From assembly GCF_032362555.1 (NCBI RefSeq), contig NC_083531.1:2046001-2110000 (forward strand): DNA of 64,000 bases, read 5' to 3'. Position 1 is the first letter of the stretch. Each line of letters opens with the position of its first letter. The DNA comes from Amyelois transitella (taxonomy: Eukaryota > Arthropoda > Insecta > Lepidoptera > Pyralidae). Below the pieces are notes generated by a model. The model was not told the origin of the DNA, did no database searches, and saw nothing but the letters and a program-made list of their open reading frames with translations. A program made the position numbers and the translations under genes. This document shows, piece after piece, positions 1 through 11,800 of the stretch.

Positions 1-18
1 CTAAGTAAAATAATAATG

Positions 19-285
19 CAGTGTGGTTCCCGGCACCAGTACAAAAAAGAATAGGACAACTCCATCTCTTTCCCATGGATGTCGTAAAAGGCGAGTAAGG
101 GATAGGCTTAGAAACTTGGGATTCTTTTTTTAGGCGATGAGCTGACGACCTGTCACTATTTGAACCTCAATTCTATCATTAAGCCAAATAGCTGAACGTG
201 GCCTATCTGTCTTTTCACGACTGTTGGCTCTGTCTACCCCACAAGGGATATAGACGTGACTATATGTATGTATGTATGTGAATAA
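19..285 (+). mobile_element. SINE-A, near full length
   Basis: Reference copy of the family. Head GTGTGGTTCCCGGCACC, then 'catggatgtcgtaaaaggcg', 'cctgtcactatttgaa', 'ggctctgtctacccc' and a (TATG)n tail. Confidence 0.9.
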
Positions 286-580
286 TAATGAGTTAATTTA
301 CACGAAACAACATAACAAACATATAGTTTAAAGATTATTTAATCTGTGATAGCTATTATCTTCATTATCTGTGCACACGATGACATAACCTATGCAAACA
401 GTTGACATTTAACATTTAGCCTTAAAATTTCCCAGTTTAAGTCTTCTTAATTACGTATCATTATATTGTTTGTATAATGTTATTGTCATATTCTTATTAC
501 ACAAGATTTGTACAAATAAAAATATCTTTACATAAATAATATCTACAGCCTATCTTATATTAAAAATGTGAAAGTTTATT

Positions 581-765
581 TATGCCGTGTGGTTCCCGGC
601 ACCAATAAAAAAAAGAATACAATCACTCCATTCCGTTCCCATGGATGTCGTAAAAGGCGACTAAGGGATAGGCTTATAAACTTGGGATTCATCTTTCAGA
701 CCGCTGGCTCTGTCTACCCCGCAAGGGATTTTGATTGTGATTATATGTATGTAATGTATGTAAGT
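581..765 (+). mobile_element. SINE-A, internal deletion
   Basis: Head and tail present; the cactatttgaa to agccaaatagc block is missing. Confidence 0.85.
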
Positions 766-1257
766 TTGCTGGAGCAATACATACGGTACCTTTCATGCCG
801 GTAAATACCATAGTTCCCATGGGATTTGCGAAAAACCCGTATTCTTCTATAGGTGGCGCTAAATTCGCGCGAACGGACCCTTATTCCTTTGCAGGTGGCG
901 TTAAAATCGCGCGACACACGTTATTTTGTTCTTGACAGCATGAAAAAAAAATTTTGTTTCGAACAAATAAAAGAAAAAATATGAATTCTTTTAATATTAT
1001 TATGATTCAAATCTCACATGTATGTAAAACAGATGAATTTGTGATTTTATCATTGCTTTATCAGTAAAATTGCAATTTATCTTATCAAAACGATTTTACT
1101 ATACGTAATAAGCAAGGTTAAACCAAACTTCCTTGACTAAGGATGTTGTTAAAGCCAAATTATTAAAGTATTATATCCACTCTGCAACCGTTCGCCCGCG
1201 ACTCCGCCCGCGTGTATCGTTCCGGGGGCAAATTTTGTGAAAATCCTCTTTTATTGC

Positions 1258-1390
1258 ACCGCTTGACCATACAATACAAATTATCTTTATTGTCCATAAA
1301 AAAAAATACATATGTAGTAGAAACATACATACATTATGAATACGTTGAGCAAAGGCGGACTTATCGCTAAGCAATCTATTCCAGCCAACC
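1258..1390 (+). mobile_element. Non-LTR retrotransposon 3' fragment
   Basis: Shares 'aaggcggacttatcgctaag' and 'caatct...ccagcca' with blocks at 32345-32490, 54640-54800 and 57245-57345. It behaves as an old LINE 3' end; clade not identified. Confidence 0.5.
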
Positions 1391-1681
1391 TTTGCGTAGT
1401 GAAAAGTAAAACCGGTTTGCGATTTTGACGGTGTACAATTTTGACGGTATACAATTTTGCCGGCAAATTTATTAAAACAAAATATTTTAAAAATTTAATC
1501 CTTACATGTTGAACACTAACTATGATCCGATAAAATTATGAAATCACATCTGTTTATGGTCGTATCTAGATTGTAACAGCGTGCGTGGGAACCAACCTTG
1601 TAAAAATCTAGGTTAGATTTACTATATGGCCTCAGGTCATTATAGCCAATAAATATTACATAAGTAGGTATGTCACAATTT

Positions 1682-1917
1682 TGTGTGGTAGGTACCCGGC
1701 ACCAATATAAAAAAGAATATGGATGGATGTCGAAAAAGGCGACTAAAGGGTAGGCTTATAAACTTGGGATTCTTCTTTTAGGCGATGGGCTAGCAACCTG
1801 TCACTATTTGAATCTCAATTCTATCTAAAAGCCAAATAGCTGATCGTGGCCTATCAGTCTTTTCAAGACTATTGGCTCTGTCTACCCCGCAAGGGATATA
1901 GACGTGATTATATGTAT
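1682..1917 (+). mobile_element. SINE-A
   Basis: Head slightly changed (gtgtggtaggtacccggcac). Its tail runs straight into SINE-B. Confidence 0.85.
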
Positions 1918-1944
1918 TTCACAGTTTTTCTCATACCAAACGCG

Positions 1945-2275
1945 TGATGCGCAGAAAGCCACAGGTTCAAATCCCACTTCGGCCATGAACGAATGACAAT
2001 GTTCAAAGTTATGTTAATAGGTTGAATACTCTCAGATTCTGTTACGGTGAGGGAAAACATCGTGAGGAAACCTGCACATTCAGGCAATTGTAACCATGGC
2101 TCCAATATGGGTTAGGTATACCTGCAATGGTTGCGGAGGTCAGATGGGAGTCGCTTCGTGTAAAAACCTGACTCGCCCAATCCAGGATCCACGGTCAAAG
2201 GCATACCCCGGGCTCCTCTCCAGAGTGGTGAGGATGCAACCGGGGCTTAAGCCAGGAGGAAGAAGAATGTAATAC
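1945..2275 (+). mobile_element. SINE-B, tRNA-like
   Basis: B-box-like ggttcaaatccc, then 'aaaacatcgtgaggaaacct', 'aatccaggatccacggtc' and the end 'ggatgcaaccggg'. Confidence 0.75.
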
Positions 2276-2558
2276 ATAGAGAACTGGACACATTATTAAA
2301 ACCAAGCAAATATAAAACATATATTTAGCAAACAACCCGACTTTGACCCCTTTCCCTTGCTTTTTTTTATTAATTTGTAAATTTGAGGATTTAATATACC
2401 ATACTATATAGTTTTCACTATATTCATAAAAATGTATAATCCTATAGGAAAATGCAACAGGAAAAATAAATAACAATATTTTTTGTTTCCTATATATATT
2501 AATATATTTTAATTTTTCCTGACTGCGCGTACAAACATAAAATACTAATACAATAACG

Positions 2559-2822
2559 TGCCGTGTGGTTCCCGGCACCAATAAAAAAGAAGAATAGGAC
2601 CACTCCTTCTCTTTCCCATGGATATCGTAAAAGGTGATTAAGCTATAGGCTTATAAACTTGGGGTTCTTCTTTTAGGCGATGGGTTAGCAACCTGTCACT
2701 ATTTGAATCACACACATTCTATCGTCAAGCTGAATGTGGCCATTCAGTCTTTTCGAGACTGTTGGCTCTGTCTACCCCGCAAGGGATAAAGACGTGACTA
2801 TACCTATGTATGTATGTATACT
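2559..2822 (+). mobile_element. SINE-A, near full length
   Basis: Clean head and (TATG)n tail. Confidence 0.9.
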
Positions 2823-2879
2823 AGACTAATAAAAACGTGGTCATGACCTCCAGAGTCCACAAACACACAAGGTCAGCTG

Positions 2880-3860
2880 ACCGCCTGTTTGTTTCCACGG
2901 GCGCACTATAAGCCGCATTCGCACTTTGTAACTAAATATTTATGAACGCAATTGGTGTACTGGCCATAGATTAAAAACCATATGTAGATACGCAAAATGA
3001 ATTAAGTTAATATTTCATTGTGTAGCGGCCGCCGTTCAGCCTACATGGACAAACAGACTTGACATTTTAGACGACCGAAACTGACTGACAGACTGATACA
3101 ACAAAACAATACAATAAGATGACGCCTTGAACAGCCAAAATTCTGTTTTATTCAGACACGACCTATCATACCCTCGGCCAGTTCACATTGTCTTTTAGTG
3201 AGTAATTTTACGTCACACAAAATCCGAATGTCAAGCTGAATGATGGTGTGGTGACATCATTAACATCATACACCATCTCTCAATCACAGCAAAGAACGCG
3301 ACGCGCTCAGCCAATAGCAGCAAGAGTCTAAATCGCGCAAGCAACCTCCGACACAACATCGTCGGAGTCGCGGTTCCCCAGGATCACACCTTGCCTGGCG
3401 AAAGATCTTCCCCTTGTGGCGGTCAAGCCTGAACTGTCGCTCCCGCTACAATGGCATTGCGACACAGATATGACTAAATTATGAAATTGAGACTCACACA
3501 GTGACATATTGCGAGCCCATCGCCGTAAATAAGAATCTACAAAGCATATACATGAGTAAGTTATTTAAAAATTACCATTAAGATATGTACATTCAAAATT
3601 CTCGGCACCACATCTAGTACATAGTCTGGCATTGTTTTTGTAATTGCTTGTAATTAACTGTATTGTATGTCTTTTTAATTTTATCGCTTTATTATTGTAA
3701 ATACTTGCTCATAACAAGTTTTATATTAGATAATAAGCTTAAGCAACTGCGCATGCACGTTTAGGATGCTAAGTTGGAACAATTTTAGTTATTAAGAAAC
3801 CTTGTATCTTATTACTGAGTATCTGTTGTGTTGCCTTATAATAAAATAAATAAATAAAAA
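2880..3860. other. Gene-free stretch, possible old LTR
   Basis: A GC-richer block (3170-3480) with no open frame, then an AT-rich part ending in repeated aataaa. This could be a solo LTR, but no TG...CA ends or target duplication could be fixed. Confidence 0.2.
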
Positions 3861-4566
3861 ATGTACTAAGTACAAACAAAAAACATAGTAACAATGGGAA
3901 GCCTTATCGCTAAAAGCGATTTCTTTAAGACAACCATTGAATCATGAAACAAGGATCTAAATGATTTGTCATAAATAAATAAACATATTTGATAAAATAC
4001 CATTGGCTATCTATTTAATTTTATATCAATGACACATACAAACGCGAAGATAGGACATGTAACGAACTCAATTATCATGAGATTGTTGATTATAGTGTTT
4101 ATCAACCAAAGAATTGATAAGAGCACTAAAGTACCGAACATGAGGTAAAACATACACACAGAAATTACATCTGTATCCATAACGGGATAGACAGAGCATA
4201 AATACAGTCTGGACAAGACTTTCTTCAAGAAAAACCACAGATCAGACGGCTTAATAATGGAATTGAGATTCAAAGATCGTGACGGGATTCTAGCACATTG
4301 TAGTGTAAGAGAATAAACTTCAACTTTGATACTTTTTTTTGATACGTTTTATATTTGCAATGTACTCCTTTAGTGAACAACAAAGCATTTACTTACTAAC
4401 TTACTTACTCAAGAATCATTTCGAATGATTGACTTATACCTACAATTTGCGCGAGAAAGAAGCAGCTGATATTAATGTACACACGTTTTAAAATAGTAAG
4501 GTCATGTGCACAATAAAGCATAAAACATTTTTAATCCATCTAGGCATTGGCTAGAAGCTTTTAAAA

Positions 4567-4827
4567 CATACATACATATAATATATCCCTATATCCCTTG
4601 CGGGGTAGACAGAGCCAACAGTCTTGAAGAGACTGATAGGCCACGTTCAGCTGTTTGGCTTAATGATATTTTACTTAATGATAAAATTGAGAAATTCAAA
4701 TAATGACAGGTCGCTAGCCCATCGCCTAAAGGAGGAATATCAAGTCTAAAAGGTAGTCACCTTTTATAACACCCATGGGAAGGAAATGGAGTGGTTCTAT
4801 TCTAAAGTGCCAAAAACCACACGGCAC
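4567..4827 (-). mobile_element. SINE-A, near full length
   Basis: Tail (CATA)n on the low side, head aaaccacacggcac at 4814-4827. Confidence 0.9.
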
Positions 4828-4924
4828 ATCCCTAAAATTTCAGACACGAGTAGGTCCGTTAACACTAATATTGCACAATGCTGAGTGTGCTTCATTTTTC
4901 TCGATTTGTGGTCATTTCAAAACG

Positions 4925-5170
4925 CTCTTACGCTGATGGAAAACATCGTGAGGAAACTGCCTGCACATTCAGGCAACTAGATGTGTAACCATAATCGATC
5001 CAATACGGGTTAGGTTCTCATGAAGTATACAAAGGTTGAGGAGTTCAGATGGGAATCGCTTCGTTTAAAATCTTGACTCATCCAATCCAGGATCCATGGT
5101 CAAAGGCATAGCCCGGGCTCCTGTCCAGAGTTGTGATGATGCATCCGGGACTAAAAGCCGGGAGGAAATG
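4925..5170 (+). mobile_element. SINE-B, 5' truncated
   Basis: Shares 'aaaacatcgtgaggaaactg' through 'gatgatgcatccgggact' with the copy at 1.9 kb. Confidence 0.7.
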
Positions 5171-5174
5171 GTCG

Positions 5175-6840
5175 TTTCAAAACTCACTATCACACAATTT
5201 TAACATACATATGTACATATTATGTATATAAAAATAAAACAAAAATTTCGAACATCAACGAAAATTCCGATTTTAAAAAGTCACTGTTATCGTATTTTTT
5301 TTTTTTTGTTTACAACACCCAGTATTTTTACCACAACTTATATCAAGTCGCAAGTCTATCGTTAAAACACGTAATAAGACACTCACATAAAAACATAACT
5401 AGCGATAACATACTGACAAAACATCCTAAAGTATACTATGTTATCATAAAATATTTTCAGTCAAAATTGAACTTACGATTTTAAACATTAAAGTCGATTT
5501 TAGAATAACTTTATAGATTTAATTGTATATGAAAAAATATTGCGAAGGAAATGCTTCCTTATTATGACGGCTTAGAAGTTATTTTTGTAGCAAATTACGC
5601 TTTTAAGGCATAGGTCAGGAATTGCTAATTATATTTTTTATATTGGAAAAACACTCTTTTTATTTGATTATATAAGTTTTTTTTTCATAATTCTTTCAAT
5701 AGTTGAATACACTGCCATCATTTATTAACATATTGTATTGTATACCTAATATTGTGTGTAAAAAATTTAATTTCTTTTTACTCTCTTCTTTTTTTTTAAA
5801 CCACGCACGCGTGTTGGGCGGGCTGTAATATTAAAGGAAGAGAGTTCTTTGAAAAACTGATCCCTAAAAATACAAACATATGATCACGTCTATATCCGTT
5901 GCGGGGTAGACAGAGCAAACAGTCTTGAAAAGACTGAAAGGTCAAGAAATTATGGGATTGACAATTATTTCTTGCGATTCCGATTTACGATCAAAACTTG
6001 CGCTAGCGCATCCATTTCATTAGGATATTGTATTGTGTTTTAAATGTTGTTGAATGTTTTCATTTTTACGGTGACGACAGAGACCTTAAAAGCCTTAGCT
6101 ACACAGGATAACAAAAAAAGCATTAAGCTACACATTTTAACGCACAATCGTAAATAATTAATAACATAGATGTCAGTTGCCTGAATGTGTCTTTATGTAT
6201 CAATGTATCCTTATCCTTAAATTATCTCACTAGCTCAGTAAACACAGCACAAAAGACTCTGTTTGCACAGCGATAGAGGTCGTATTGGCCCGCTCTTGAC
6301 ACATTAAGTTGTTTGCATAATGACTAAGAGGCGTTGCGTCCACTGACATAGATATAGCTAGACCGGGCGTGTGCATAAGTGTAATGTGCACTTAGTATGC
6401 CAAATCGCGTGGAAAAATCGTAATCAGAGGACGATCGTCTACTTATTCTAAATGGCATTATAACTGGAAATTATGCAATATTCAATGGAAATAATACTAT
6501 TGCTGTAGCTAATTAAATTTAAACAATTAACTTAACATACATACATACAACCCATACAAAAAGGTGCTGTGTTGAACTGTATTAATAAAATCAATCAAAA
6601 TAGATATTGGCAAAATGTAGACATGGGGAATCGATATACAGCTAAAGCGAAAATGTTTTTTTCATAATTTCGGTCAGGCTGTCTTTCCGTCTATATGTTT
6701 GCATTCGCAAAACGCGAAAACTAACGTTCTGATTAGAATGCTGTTTTTAAGATTTCCAACTAAGAAACTGGTATAAAAATATATCATTCCACCCATCTAT
6801 AAGGGCATTGGCAATACAGGGGAGCCAGCATTCACAGTGA
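5175..6840. other. No gene seen
   Basis: AT-rich, with one SINE-A tail fragment (5870-5945). Probably intron of the ORP gene. Confidence 0.5.
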
Positions 6841-6849
6841 ACTTTTACG

Positions 6850-7055
6850 TCGTATGGATGTCGTAAAAGGCGACTAGGGATAGGATTATAAACTTGAGAT
6901 TCAACTTTTAGGCGATGGGCTTGCAACTTATCAGTATTTAAATCACAATTCTGACACTTAGCCTATTAATTAGCTTAACGTGGCCTTTCAGTCCAAGACT
7001 GTTTGCTCTGTCTGCCCCGTAAGGGATTTAGACGTGATTATTTGTATGTACTCGG
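6850..7055 (+). mobile_element. SINE-A, 5' truncated
   Basis: Starts at atggatgtcgtaaaaggcga; tail degenerate. Confidence 0.8.
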
Positions 7056-7389
7056 AAAATTCTTGACATGTTCGGTTTTCGTTTATGTTGACAATATATG
7101 TGTGAAGCGGTATCTATCTAATTGTATGTCATTGTTTCTATGCATAGAAGCGTTGCGTTAATCCGTCCGTAACAATAATTGGTCCAGTTGTATTTCGTAC
7201 CAAATTAGTTACAAAATATAAAACTAGGTAAATAATGATTTGTTTTTAATAAGTTCTTAATGACATATGACATAGAAAACGTGCACTTCATTTTTTTACT
7301 ATTTTAATCCGTATTTAATAGGAAACATTTGTATTCGTATTTGTAACCAATAGACGAATTTATCACAGCGACAGACTAGTCATACTAAC

Positions 7390-7627
7390 ATACATATAAT
7401 CACATCTACATATATCCCTTGCGGGGTAGACAGAGCCAACAGTCTATAAAGGACGGATATGCCACGTTTAGCTCAGCTGATTGCCTTAATGATAGAATTG
7501 AGATTTAAATAGTGAAGCTCATCGCCTAAAAATTAATCCCAAGCCTATCCCTTAGTCGCCGTTTACGATATCAATGGAGATGGAGTGGTCCTATTCTTTT
7601 TTGTATTGGTGCCGGGAACCACACGGC
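7390..7627 (-). mobile_element. SINE-A
   Basis: Head accacacggca at the high side; diverged centre. Confidence 0.85.
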
Positions 7628-8074
7628 ATACAGCAAAAAATATATTTCTTTCAATTTTCAAGATTTTTGTATGTTCGTTCGCACGTAGGTACATCACGCG
7701 GATACTGCTTATTTACCTAATTATGTTTACACAGCTGCAATGGACTAACCCAAGAACTGGTGCTTGTTTATTATGAATATTTTTTTTTAAATTTTGTACT
7801 TAACATACTATACAATATAGCTAAATAAAGCGACACTCCGTGGCCAAAACATCTACGGTATTTTAATGAAAAAAAAACAACAAATATCTGTCACCCGAAA
7901 TACAACTTTAGCCGACTGACAATAAACCTAGTAAAAGCTAGTATGAACATAAACTGAAAATAAGTATAGCCATAATAGTTTTAATCTCAATATAGCTACA
8001 TTTAGCGCACGATTAAATAAACCTTTATTACTACAGCAACTAAAAACTAACACCCCCACCCTTTTTTTCTTTAC

Positions 8075-8158
8075 CATGACAAACAACATTTCCTGTATCT
8101 AGCTAGACTCTGTCAGCAAACACTTTCATCGCTTCGTTGCGACCTCAAAGCGTCAAAA
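8075..8158 (-). pseudogene. Decayed duplicate of the 8946-8864 exon
   Basis: Closely similar to the exon at 8946-8864 along its whole length, including the tag acceptor and the CATG|GTAA donor, but one base longer (84 against 83) and interrupted by stops. It lies about 0.8 kb downstream of the intact exon in the direction of transcription. Confidence 0.6.
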
Positions 8159-8411
8159 CTAACAGTATAGGAAGCCAAAGTATATTAATTTTGGACAACT
8201 GCTCGACACACGTAAATCTAATGTTACATGTAAACACCATACTCCTTTACTCATTGATAACATAACTAGGCATAGTTACTAGCATAATATGTATATTACA
8301 TACAACTAGTAAATGTTTACTAGTTTCTAGCATCAGAAGCGACTTACAGACCCCTCCCCTCTCCAATTAAAAACAAATGATTACCTACACTCCCCCCCTG
8401 TCAATAGAGCC

Positions 8412-8835
8412 ACATACATACATACATATCATCACGTCTATATCCCTTGCGGGGTAGACAGAGCCAACAGTCTTGAAAAGACTGATAGGCCACGTTCAGC
8501 TGTTTAGCCTAATGAAAGAAATGGTGACAGGACAGGACACATCTACCTATCCCTAAGTCACATTTTACGACATCCTTGGGAAAGTGATGGAGTGGTCCTA
8601 TTCTTTTTTCTATTGGTGCCGGGAACCACACGCCTAACAATTCTATACCATTATCTAAGGGATACAAACTTGAGATTCTTTTTAGGCGATGAGCTAGCAA
8701 CCTGTCACTATTTGAATCTCAATTCTATCATTAAGCCAAACAGCTGAACGTGGCCATCCAGTCTTTACAAGACTGTTGGCTCTGTCCACCCCGCAAGGGA
8801 TATACACATGACCATATGTATGTATGTAATATATA
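8412..8835. mobile_element. Two SINE-A copies, opposite orientations
   Basis: A reversed copy (8412-8633) meets a forward 5'-truncated copy (about 8645-8835). The second ends about 30 bases from the donor of ORP exon 8946-8864. Confidence 0.85.
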
Positions 8836-8863
8836 CCGTATAACCCACATCTCCCCCCCTTAC

Positions 8864-11800
8864 CATCGCAAACGACCCTCCCTGTAACATAGACCCTCTC
8901 GGCGTAAACTCTGTCGTCGCGTCGTTGAGACATCAAAGCGTCAAGACTAGCAGACGGCAGGTGATCATAATTTATCAGAGAGAACTTCTCAGGAGTGTGC
9001 GATTTGGTCACGGAACGATATTTATCTCTAAAATACGTTAGAAATTATTTTTATAATATGTATATGTATTTTTATAATATATGCCGTGTGGTTCCCGGCA
9101 CCAATACAAAAAAGAATAGGACCACTCCATGTCTTTCCCATGGATGTCGTAAAAGGCGACTAAGGGATAGGCTTACCAACTTGGGATTATTTTTTTAGGC
9201 GATGGGCTAGCAACCTGTCACTACTTGAATCTCAATTCTATCATTTAGCCAAATAGCTGAACGTGGCCATTCAGTCTTTGCAAGACTGTTGGCTCTGTCT
9301 ACCCCGCAAGGGATATAGACGTGACCATATGTATGTATGTTATAATATGTTTGTTATTAGAGACTAGCTCTGCTCGCGACTTCGTCCGCGTGGAATAGTT
9401 ATTAGAGGCATCATTGAAGCCCTCAAGCATGAATAATTCACCCCGTTTTTTTTTCACATTTTCCATTATTTCTTCGCTCCTAATATAAGTTGCAGCGTGA
9501 TGATATATAACCTAAAGCCTTCCTCGATAAATGATCTATTCGACGCAGAAAGAATTTTTCAATTCGTACCAGTAGTTTCTGAGATAAGCGCGTTCAAACA
9601 AACAAACTCTTCAGCTATGATTGACAGTGGGTGTATGACATTAGTGATTTCGCCAAAACTTATTCATCTAAGTTTTGATATTAAGTCATTCAACCACGAG
9701 GTATTTTTTAAATAGTTTTCTCTTCAAATGTGCGGTGTTTTTAAATTCTGTTATTGTAGAGAAAGGTATTTTGTCTTATAAGATTCTAACTTGGAGCCAA
9801 ATTAACAAGCTTCTAGTGTAGAAATAAAAACTTACCTTAAAAACTCCTTACTCTCCGTATCACATACATCGTCAGTGGATGACGAGCTATATTTCCTAAA
9901 CCTCTCACTAGATGGCGCTGTTTTTGTTATCAAAATATTGTCAGGCGTTTCGCACAAAACTTCTGAACTACCTTAAAAAAATATTTCTAATATTGTAGTG
10001 AAAAAAAGTTGATTGTCGATCTAAAATCTTTAGGTTTTACGTATGTAAAATAACAATAAATAAAATAAAAAATAGGATTTAAAAAATATTTAGAAATCAT
10101 CCTATAGTTTTCGAGAAATATTAAATTATTTTAGTAGTAGTAGTTTAAGAGTTAAGAATGATAATGAAGTTAGGTTTAAGTCTTTCAACGTCTTAACCTT
10201 ATCAGTAAGTATAATTTCTCTTAGTTTCTCACACTTATTTCTCTTAATTTCTCACTTTTGTCCAGAAATGTGGCGTTAAAAGCGAGAAATAGTTACCTTT
10301 AAATACCTTCCTCCTTTTAGGCAACTCTTTAAAACACTCATCATTTTCAGAGTCTGTCTTTACACCAGACTCTCTCAGCTCACTTATCCTTTTTTGAGTC
10401 AAACTAGGCTTCAACGTTCCAGGTGTAGAGCTCCTTCTTTTTGGAAATGTAGACATGAACCTTACGAAATTCTCTTCTATCATATTGGGCGATCTATCTT
10501 TATCGTTCTTTTTGTCGAACGAGATCGGCAGTTTCGGCAGCTCGAAACATTTCAATATAACATTTCTCTTCTGTAATTTCATAGGACTCGATGCTAATGA
10601 TTTCGAAGGTCTTTTAATGACAGTCGGTTGTCGAGTTATTCTGAAGGAGGAGGTGCTCGGCGCATTCCTCTGTATTGCCATCTCTTTCCTACGCAGAAAG
10701 TCTAAGAATCCTCCGTCCCGTTCTGGCGTAGTATCTGTCGAATCGTGTCCTTTTGGTATTGTTTCTATAGATTCGACGAATTGCGCCCACTTTGACACTT
10801 TTTTTGGTTTACCTTTTTTCGTTAAATACGTAGGACTATTTCTTTTTGGAGAATAATCAGAGACAGACATGAGTGGAGTAGGCGATCTATAGGATGTTGT
10901 TTCAGATAATTTCAACACTGCTAGCGATAAAAGGTTTTAATCATAGCGAGAAAACACGAGAAACAGCGAAAATTGTAGCGTACAGTGCAAAAGGATGAAG
11001 GAAAAAAATCGTAAAGAGAAAATTAAAAATTACCTTTAAAGTATTTCAATTAAACACAATAAAAATTAAATTATTAATAAGTACATATGACACAGATTCG
11101 TAATAAACGTACAAAATGAAGATACATGACGTACAAAATTAAGATACATTTATGATATTAAATAATTACTTTTTCAGACCAGTATTTCGGGCAGATATTT
11201 TTACACCCACGTAGAATCAATTGAAAACATATAGCATATACCCTTAACATTTAGTAGTCCTAGTAGTCCTCAATTATTAAATAATAAGTAGTATTCAATT
11301 ATTATTAGGATTACGGATTTTGTTCCTGTTTGAAATATTGGAAAGAGGGTTTTCTTATCCCATGGGTGGGAGATGTACCATAATAAGGAATTGAAAAATT
11401 TGAATTTGAATTTGCACATAAAATTATAATAACCTTAACATATGCTAATGTAAGGTACAAAAGGCGGCCTTATCTCATTATGCAATCTCTTCCAGGCCAT
11501 CACAAGATCAAAAAATATTAAGATTTCCTCTCAATGTTTTCCCTCACCTCAAAGTCAAGAGTCGACCTACAGCTTGAAAAGAAATTCTAAAGCCGTAAGT
11601 CTCAAAAAAAGATTTTCACTGGGCAGATGCTGTAAAGAAAATTAAAAAAAAAAAGACTCACCGTGTTCATTGAAGTGTTTTTCGAGCTCCTCGTGCGAAA
11701 TATTTGTTTGCGACTGCGGCGTCTCCTGCGCAGGGTGCTCCGCCCGCGCTCTCGAACACCTAGATAGATACGATTCATTCATATAATCACGTCTGTATCC

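Noticed and set aside
9497..9715. 72-residue plus-strand open frame
   Set aside because: Lies mostly in a reversed Helitron-like element; sister copies at 20.1 and 32.7 kb give the same peptide.
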